A stretch of 40,080 nt of DNA from the NCBI GenBank assembly GCA_013203145.1, contig JABMOV010000150.1, forward strand, positions 1-40,080, written 5' to 3'. Numbering within the stretch: the first letter of the stretch is position 1; the number at the start of each line of letters is the position of its first letter. A program made the translations under genes and the position numbers. The DNA comes from Fidelibacterota bacterium (lineage in GTDB: Bacteria; Fidelibacterota; Marinisomatia; Marinisomatales; JABMOV01). The notes under the pieces were generated by a model that did no database searches, was not told the origin of the DNA, and saw only the letters and a list, made by a program, of their open reading frames with translations. Below are positions 35,594 to 40,080 of this stretch, one piece after another.

Positions 35594-36934
35594 ATGCGTT
35601 TGCATAAACTCCACCATGAAGAAAAAGGGTTTGTATTTGCATCTGCCGCAATAGTTGTGGCTGTTATTCTTGGAATTGCAATTGTTTATTTAACTCGTTC
35701 TCAAGCCATTAATAGTATGCAAGCAGCAGATACATATTCAGGTAGTCAATCTTATTGGTCAGCATTATCGGGTGTGGAATATGCCATTGAAAATTCAGTT
35801 GATCTGGAGAATATCTCCGGTACTTACACATATTATAATGGATCGGTTACTCTGTCAACTTCAAGTTTATATCAAAATGGTAATCAATTACCGGACGGCT
35901 CCATTAGATTGATATCCAAGGGTATTCATGGCGAAACGTATCGTCGGCTTGAAGTGTTATTTGAGGTTGTATATAATCAGGATTTCTGGCCAGAATTAAG
36001 TCTAATTCAAGAAATTGAGCATGAGGATAATTTATTCAATATTCATAATAATTTTGGAATGAACGGCTCATTATATATTGGTGGAAATGTATATGTACAA
36101 TGTAGCGATGAAGGTGATGACGATGATGATGAAGGAAACTGTGCCAGTTTGGGAGATCCTCCAGGATTACCGACAACACTTTATGTCCCAACCGGAAATA
36201 TAGTGACGGGTAGCTTTAATAGTCATTTTGGTTGGTCAACTATAGCACCGCTGCAATTACCTGTAATGGATTTAACTCCATACACAAGTAGGATAACTTC
36301 AGCGTATGAAGTCACTGAGACTTCGGGCAATGAGTATCTAGGAAATTATTCTATGAGTAGTGGCGTATTAGATATAAGCCAATATGAAGGCAACGTATTT
36401 TACATTAATGGTAAGTTGACCCTAAAAGGGGTCACCGTTGCTGGAGGAACAATAATAGAACCGGGGATTATAGTTACGACGGGTAAAGTGGATTTAATGA
36501 ATTTGGGATTGAGTCCAACAGTGATTGGTGACAATATTATCATAATAAGCGATAGTGATATCACATTTCATAGTGATGCCCAGTTTGGTACGAATTACTC
36601 GGGACTTCCACCGGAAGATTGGCCGTCAACAGTCAATCTAATATATTCAAATGACAAAATTAGTATAAACCACGATACGGATGTATGGGGACAGATTATC
36701 AGTCCTAGTGAAATTCAGGTTCATGGAAACGCTCATGGTGTAATTTGGTGCGGTGACCAATTTGAGTTCAATGATCCAAATGCTTTTTTTGAAGGTGCAC
36801 TGTATGTTCATCATATAGATGACCCGCATGATCAATTTGTAAATGGATATATGAATTTACATCATATAGTACCAATTAATTATTTTGAAGGGCTAAGTTA
36901 TCAGGTTATTGAAGGTAGTTTAAACGAATTTTAG
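35594..36934 (+). CDS. PilX/GspK-like pilus tip component
   Basis: This is a 446-residue protein. A prepilin-like leader MRLHKLHHEEKG precedes FVFASAAIVVAVILGIAIVY. The +5 position is Ser, not Glu; lack of Glu5 is characteristic of GspK, which caps the pseudopilus tip. The large head has an acidic Cys-flanked loop (CSDEGDDDDDEGNC) that may bind calcium, and a beta-helix-like region (INGKLTLKGVTVAGGTII, IIIISDSDITFHSDAQFG). I chose ATG 35594, with GAGG ten bases upstream and no overlap; ATG 35573 is possible. The size and position at the end of the pilin group fit a tip protein. Confidence 0.82.
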   Translation: MRLHKLHHEEKGFVFASAAIVVAVILGIAIVYLTRSQAINSMQAADTYSGSQSYWSALSGVEYAIENSVDLENISGTYTYYNGSVTLSTSSLYQNGNQLPDGSIRLISKGIHGETYRRLEVLFEVVYNQDFWPELSLIQEIEHEDNLFNIHNNFGMNGSLYIGGNVYVQCSDEGDDDDDEGNCASLGDPPGLPTTLYVPTGNIVTGSFNSHFGWSTIAPLQLPVMDLTPYTSRITSAYEVTETSGNEYLGNYSMSSGVLDISQYEGNVFYINGKLTLKGVTVAGGTIIEPGIIVTTGKVDLMNLGLSPTVIGDNIIIISDSDITFHSDAQFGTNYSGLPPEDWPSTVNLIYSNDKISINHDTDVWGQIISPSEIQVHGNAHGVIWCGDQFEFNDPNAFFEGALYVHHIDDPHDQFVNGYMNLHHIVPINYFEGLSYQVIEGSLNEF

Positions 36935-36948
36935 TTGGAGATTCTCAC

Positions 36949-37161
36949 TTGGATATAATTCTAGTTATTACAGGACCAATCGCCATTTTATTTGGCATCT
37001 TACTTTTATTCTTTCCTAAGCTACTTATTAAACTATCAGAATACTCAAATCAAGTTGTGACTTCTAAAGACGATAGTATGAAAAACAGGTACGTAATTGG
37101 GGGGATACTAACAGTTAGCGGATTATTTCTATTATACCAATCCTTTATTATCCATGTATAA
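36949..37161 (+). CDS. Small two-helix membrane protein, paralogue of 37749-37961
   Basis: This is a 70-residue protein starting at TTG 36949 with GGAG eight bases upstream. It has two hydrophobic helices (LVITGPIAILFGILLLFFP and YVIGGILTVSGLFLLYQSF) separated by a polar segment with NQVVTSKDDS. It overlaps the following peptidoglycan-binding gene by eight bases. A second 70-residue protein with the same layout follows that gene, sharing a G...L.LF.P..L.K...NQ pattern. Function is unknown; location suggests an accessory role near the pilus or cell wall. Confidence 0.72.
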   Translation: MDIILVITGPIAILFGILLLFFPKLLIKLSEYSNQVVTSKDDSMKNRYVIGGILTVSGLFLLYQSFIIHV

Positions 37162-37738
37162 ATATCAAAGATTCACTTTTCTATTATTCGCAATTTTAAT
37201 TGTGTCTCAAGCTATCTCACAAGCGCCCAATCCGAATCTGCCTGAACATGTCTCCAATTATCCGGACATACAGCCAGATGCATTGCAAAGTATTTTATGG
37301 CATGAACAATATCTTCCTGAAGAACGGATGTTGTTTAAAATGATGCTTCAAATACTTGGATATCCAATTGAACCTCAGGATCCTTTATGGAATCCGTCAA
37401 ACTCAGGTGTTGTAAAGAGATTTCAAAAAGAACATAAAATAAGAGTGGATGGAAAAGTTGGACCGGAGACAATGGGTACTATGCTTCGTGCTCTAATGTT
37501 ATACTACGAACAAATTTCTGATATACCCTATGTCATTGATTTGGATTTACTTCCTCCAGGAGTTATCATTCAAAATCGAGAGCGTATTAGAATTGGCGAA
37601 ATTGTAAAGTATTTCCATTCTGATCTAGCTCGGTTTCGTTATGCGCGTGTATTGAGTGTTCACAGCAATCGAGTAGAAATACTTGATTGGACAAGAAAAG
37701 AAACATTTATCGTCGATATTGATGATTTAAATCGATAA
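37154..37738 (+). CDS. Exported peptidoglycan-binding domain protein
   Basis: This is a 194-residue exported protein with a signal peptide (FTFLLFAILIVSQAISQA). Residues ~55-120 form a PG_binding_1 domain: LFKMMLQILGYPI, then SGVVKRFQKEHKIRVDGKVG, then PETMGTML. The C-terminal ~60 residues form an SH3-like or small beta domain (IGEIVKYFHSD, ARVLSVHSNRVEILDW). No catalytic motif is seen. It may anchor a complex to the cell wall, possibly for pilus passage, and is enclosed by the two paralogous membrane proteins. Confidence 0.85.
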   Translation: MYKYQRFTFLLFAILIVSQAISQAPNPNLPEHVSNYPDIQPDALQSILWHEQYLPEERMLFKMMLQILGYPIEPQDPLWNPSNSGVVKRFQKEHKIRVDGKVGPETMGTMLRALMLYYEQISDIPYVIDLDLLPPGVIIQNRERIRIGEIVKYFHSDLARFRYARVLSVHSNRVEILDWTRKETFIVDIDDLNR

Positions 37739-37748
37739 GGTATTACAT

Positions 37749-37961
37749 ATGAATAAATTTCTATTTCTAATAGGTCTAATTTCTACCACTACTGGATTAG
37801 TAACGTTATTTGCACCCAATATTTTGGATAAAATGGGAAAATTTTTAAATCAATTTTATGTTACCGATGCAGTAATTCTGGCTAAACGGATGTTCTTTGG
37901 ATTGCTATCACTCGGGGTTGGGATTATGTTTCTATTTCTGCATTTCGTCATGTTTAATTAA
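37749..37961 (+). CDS. Small two-helix membrane protein, paralogue of 36949-37161
   Basis: This is a 70-residue protein with two hydrophobic helices (FLFLIGLISTTTGLVTLFAP and MFFGLLSLGVGIMFLFLHFV) around a polar loop with LNQFYVTDAV. The layout and spacing match the 36949 protein, including Pro after the first helix and an NQ in the loop. It lies 10 bases after the peptidoglycan-binding gene and ends the cluster. Function is unknown. Confidence 0.75.
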   Translation: MNKFLFLIGLISTTTGLVTLFAPNILDKMGKFLNQFYVTDAVILAKRMFFGLLSLGVGIMFLFLHFVMFN

Positions 37962-38136
37962 AATCCATTTATTAACAAATTTAACTGGTAGTGTTACAAA
38001 ATTGAACAAGAAGCCTTTTAACAATTAAGGTAAAATAATCTTGTAAGTAGAATATAATATTTAACATATATCATATATAGATTTATTGGCATTATAGTTG
38101 TAACAAACTAATTAGAAACACAGTATAGTAAAAGAT

Positions 38137-38192
38137 TAATCCCGGGTTGGCAAACGGTTTTACTGTTTGGGGGAAGAACCAGTCTGGGATTA
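38137..38192 (+). ncRNA. Candidate structured RNA, class unknown
   Basis: TAATCCC (38137-38143) pairs with GGGATTA (38186-38192). Inside, GGTT pairs with AACC, and CAAAC with GTTTG around a nine-base loop. Unpaired GGGGAAG and AGTCT lie on the 3' side. TATAGT at 38124-38129 would place a transcription start at about 38136, exactly at the 5' edge of the structure; its -35 box is poor. There is no T-run directly after it. GGCAAAC recalls c-di-GMP-I riboswitches, but the other conserved parts are missing. It could be a small RNA or an element read from upstream transcripts. Confidence 0.4.
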
Positions 38193-38238
38193 TACATGAG
38201 ATGGAGACGCTTGGTGTCATTAGTTCTTAATAGAAGGG

Positions 38239-38267
38239 TTGATAATTTTCAAGCGTTGAGGTATAAT
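38239..38267 (+). promoter_or_regulatory. Sigma-70-like promoter of the response-regulator gene at 38335
   Basis: TTGATA (38239-38244) and TATAAT (38262-38267) are separated by 17 bases, an almost ideal match. Transcription would start near 38274, leaving a leader of about 60 bases and excluding the upstream RNA structure from this transcript. Confidence 0.6.
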
Positions 38268-38334
38268 ACACCATTATCATTACAAAGAAACGGTGCGAAT
38301 AGTAAAAATCAAATTTTAATAAAATAGAGAGACT

Positions 38335-38724
38335 ATGACTACGACTTCCCCCATACGAAAAATTCCTATCCTTGCTGTTGAGGATAATCCTGCAAATATG
38401 AATTATTTAATGTTCATTTTGAAGAAACTTAACGTAGTCTCCGTTTCTGCTCCGACAGCAGAAGAGGCACTTCAATTACTTAAGTCCTATGAATTTTCTT
38501 GCGGATTATTTGATATCAATCTTGGATCCGGTATGTCAGGATTAGAATTAATGGAAAAAGTCCGTGAAATTGATATATATAAAAACATACCCATAATCGC
38601 TGTGACAGCATATTATGGTGGAGGTATGCATAAGAAACTTATTGATAAAGGATTCACCGATTACTTGGCGAAACCGTATGATATGGTTCAATTAGACGCA
38701 TTATTAGAAAAGTACATTCGGTAA
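38335..38724 (+). CDS. Single-domain response regulator
   Basis: This is a 129-residue receiver-only protein. It has acidic residues in LAVEDNPANMNY, phospho-acceptor Asp in LFDINLGSGMSG, Thr in IIAVTAYY and Lys-Pro in DYLAKPYD, so it should be phosphorylatable. The EDN/NPANM pattern is typical of receivers working with hybrid kinases and HPt proteins. It is similar to the next gene and followed by an HPt gene on the other strand, which together suggests a phosphorelay. Its kinase is not in the window. Confidence 0.9.
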   Translation: MTTTSPIRKIPILAVEDNPANMNYLMFILKKLNVVSVSAPTAEEALQLLKSYEFSCGLFDINLGSGMSGLELMEKVREIDIYKNIPIIAVTAYYGGGMHKKLIDKGFTDYLAKPYDMVQLDALLEKYIR

Positions 38725-38797
38725 AATATCTTCATTACTTCATTTAATCTTAATGAATAACAATTAACATAGATGTCTTTAAGTCGATAGCGTTTAA

Positions 38798-39175
38798 ATG
38801 GAGAATACTAAATCACCAACAATTTTAGTAGTGGAAGATGATAGTTCCAATATCGTTTATCTTACATATATGCTTAAAAGATTAAATATTGATTATCAAT
38901 CTGTCTATTCAGGACCTGAAGCATTAAATGTGATTGAAAGTATTAATCCGACATTAATGTTAATAGATATATCATTGACGGAAGAAATGTCTGGAATCGA
39001 TTTAATGAAAGAATTAAATGCTAATGATGCTTTTATGAATATTCCTAAAATTGCAATGTCTGCCCATATCACGGCTGAAACAAAAGATGATTATATTGGG
39101 TCGGGTTTTACTGATTGTTTAAAAAAACCGTATACTTTAGATGATTTAACCTATATCATAAATAAGTATAGTTAA
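38798..39175 (+). CDS. Single-domain response regulator, paralogue of the preceding gene
   Basis: This is a 125-residue receiver-only protein with ILVVEDDSSNIVYL, phospho-acceptor Asp in LMLIDISLTEEMSG, Ser in IAMSAH and Lys-Pro in CLKKPY. It resembles the 38335 protein over its full length (shared TxxMLKRLN-like helix, the Asp-Ile-x-Leu and MSGxxLM patterns), pointing to a local duplication. Its 3' end overlaps the convergent HPt gene by four bases. Confidence 0.9.
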   Translation: MENTKSPTILVVEDDSSNIVYLTYMLKRLNIDYQSVYSGPEALNVIESINPTLMLIDISLTEEMSGIDLMKELNANDAFMNIPKIAMSAHITAETKDDYIGSGFTDCLKKPYTLDDLTYIINKYS

Positions 39176-39459
39176 TTCTTATCCTGAACGAATTTTTCAA
39201 TTAGATCTAAATATTTTTGACATTCTTCTTTATTCTCATCATTCGCAGCGATTTCCAAGGCCTTACCCAAATCAGTTAATTCCATAAATCCATATCCACC
39301 ACCACTTCCTTTTATATTATGACCAAATTTCATGACATCATGGTATTCGCCATTAGCCAACTTGGTATTAATCTCAAGTACCGATGATTTTAAATAGTCA
39401 ATATATTGCTTAATTAGCTCAATAAACTCGGGGTCGTGTAATAATTCATCCATTGTCAT
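39172..39459 (-). CDS. HPt (histidine phosphotransfer) protein
   Basis: This is a 95-residue all-helical protein with the HPt signature FGHNIKGSGGGYGFMEL, in which the His takes the phosphoryl group, followed by LTDLGKALEIAA. It passes phosphate between receivers, probably the two encoded on the opposite strand beside it. AGGA seven bases before ATG 39459 supports the start; ATG 39453 is an alternative. The gene ends convergently, overlapping the response regulator by four bases. Confidence 0.88.
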   Translation of the reverse strand: MTMDELLHDPEFIELIKQYIDYLKSSVLEINTKLANGEYHDVMKFGHNIKGSGGGYGFMELTDLGKALEIAANDENKEECQKYLDLIEKFVQDKN

Positions 39460-39550
39460 TGCATTTTCCTTAGATATTTGAAATTACGACAGGATTACAT
39501 TAATTATTGAGCAATTTATCATATATAAATCTTTGTTTTGATATATCAAC

Positions 39551-40080
39551 ACACTAGTGTCCGGTAAAGATTTGAAAACAGGTCTGGATCTCCTTGGAGT
39601 TGGGATAAATTATCCCGGCTCAAAGCAAATAAAACCAAGGAGAATCAGACCATGGCTCAAGTTAACACAATCATGTCAGAACTACTCAGCCTTTTTCCGA
39701 GATACGAATTTGAGAAACTGGAAAATCGTTACCATGCGAACCACTATACCAGGTATTTCAGCGGCTGGCAGCAACTCATTGTGCTGCTATTTGCCCAAGC
39801 AGGCAGAAAGGACAGCTTGAGAGACATAGAAACATCTTTGTCTGTACATCATTCCAAGTGGTACCACATTGGATTGCAAGGTGTCAAGCGCAGTACACTC
39901 TCGGATGCCATGTCCAAGAGATCATATCAGATTTATGAGGGACTGTTCTATAAATTGTTAGAGAAATGTAAATCGGTAACGCCAAAGCACAGCTTTCGTT
40001 TTAAGAATGAACTGTATTCCTTAGATTCGACAACTATTCAGTTGTGTTAATCACTTTTTCCCTGGGCACGTTTTCGTAAA
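39551..40080 (+). mobile_element. IS4-family insertion sequence, left end (runs off the window)
   Basis: The element appears to start at the ACACTAGTGT palindrome / TGTCCGG sequence at 39551-39565, with transposase translation beginning at 39652. A GGGATA-AAT-TATCCC hairpin (39602-39616) lies in the leader. The right end, and hence the inverted repeat pair and target duplication, are outside the window, so the left boundary is approximate. Confidence 0.7.
39652..40050 (+). CDS. IS4-family transposase, N-terminal part, interrupted by TAA
   Basis: 132 residues match the N-terminus of IS4-type DDE transposases with a DUF4372-like helical start (IMSELLSLFPRYEFEKLENR, FSGWQQLIVLLFAQAGRKDS, LRDIETSL, GVKRSTLSDAM) and reach the first catalytic block LYSLDSTTIQLC, whose Asp is the first D of DDE. 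TAA 40048-40050 follows, but the frame goes on with SLFPWARFRK, the normal continuation in this family, so a Leu codon TTA probably became TAA. The transposase is inactive unless this is an error. AAGGAG lies nine bases before the ATG. Confidence 0.87.
   Translation: MAQVNTIMSELLSLFPRYEFEKLENRYHANHYTRYFSGWQQLIVLLFAQAGRKDSLRDIETSLSVHHSKWYHIGLQGVKRSTLSDAMSKRSYQIYEGLFYKLLEKCKSVTPKHSFRFKNELYSLDSTTIQLC

Larger units (their letters stand above)
37962..38334 (+). other. 373-base intergenic region with RNA structure and promoter
   Basis: No protein gene is visible on either strand. It contains a candidate structured RNA (38137-38192) preceded by a TATAGT box, and further right a TTGATA-17-TATAAT promoter (38239-38267) leading into the response-regulator gene. 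The first ~150 bases are AT-rich without recognisable signals. Confidence 0.7.

Noticed and set aside
38148..38162. Second sigma-54 promoter (TTGGCAAACGGTTTTA)
   Set aside because: The -12 element at the required spacing reads TTTA instead of TTGC/TTGT, and the bases are better explained by the stem structure.
38137..38192. c-di-GMP-I riboswitch or tRNA
   Set aside because: GGCAAAC recalls the riboswitch, but the GACGCAAAGCC part and second helix are missing. A 7-bp end stem spanning 56 bases is too short for a tRNA and has no T-loop GTTCGA.
39557..39820. Alternative open frame across the IS leader
   Set aside because: It is out of phase with the clear transposase frame that starts at 39652 with its own ribosome site.
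23250..40080. Genome-wide stop-codon reassignment
   Set aside because: TAG, TGA and TAA all terminate ordinary, well-bounded genes in this window, and the large genes contain none internally.

Overview
The window looks like chromosomal DNA from an AT-rich, Gram-negative member of the FCB group. Candidatus Marinimicrobia (SAR406) or a relative such as Calditrichota fits best. This is inferred from the type IX-style C-terminal sorting domain (YPNPFNPTT...) on a giant surface protein, the many exported beta-rich proteins, low GC and often weak Shine-Dalgarno sites. No 16S is present, so the assignment is provisional.

Layout. (1) 1-530: the 3' end of a 23S rRNA gene, a 5S rRNA gene and a terminator. 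(2) 629-15518: a tight seven-gene rightward block with a FecR-domain protein, an outer-membrane beta-barrel, a CHASE2/class III adenylate cyclase, a lipoprotein with a cohesin-like domain, an FGE-fold protein lacking the catalytic cysteines, and an 1851-residue multidomain adhesin with dockerin-like, cohesin-like and sorting domains. It reads as an envelope-sensing/cAMP and surface-display locus. (3) 15519-17490: an apparent insertion. A leftward, higher-GC, non-canonical Nramp-like transporter and a decayed adenine-methylase fragment lie between a 20-bp direct repeat and REP-like inverted motifs. (4) 17491-36934: a nearly complete type IV pilus locus: membrane hypothetical, HTH-receiver regulator, ExeA-like ATPase, PilM-PilN fusion, PilO, PilP, PilQ, PilT, PilU, CheY-like protein, PilD, PilB, PilR-like sigma-54 activator, PilC, major pilin and minor pilins. 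(5) 36949-37961: two paralogous 70-residue membrane proteins around a peptidoglycan-binding protein. (6) 37962-39459: a structured intergenic region with a candidate small RNA and a good promoter, two single-domain response regulators and a convergent HPt protein. (7) 39551-40080: the left end of an IS4-type insertion sequence.

How the genes work together. The pilus locus holds the inner-membrane platform (PilM/N/O/P/C), secretin, three motor ATPases, the processing peptidase and its own regulator. A close match to a sigma-54 promoter sits just upstream of the major pilin and 1.3 kb downstream of the sigma-54 activator gene, which suggests a self-contained PilR-sigma54-pilA circuit. A terminator with a GNRA tetraloop separates the major pilin from the minor pilins.

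Most unusual: four reading frames in the right half carry single-base lesions. These are an amber codon between the AMIN and secretin parts of PilQ, a one-base frameshift in PilC at a T5 run, a TGA between a minor pilin and an Asp-rich linker plus surface domain, and a TAA in the IS4 transposase. They may be assembly errors, real decay or recoding, and the read data would decide. Other points of interest are repeated LLDxL-type motifs in the acidic tail of PilM-PilN, the Nramp-like island, and the unassigned RNA structure near 38137-38192.
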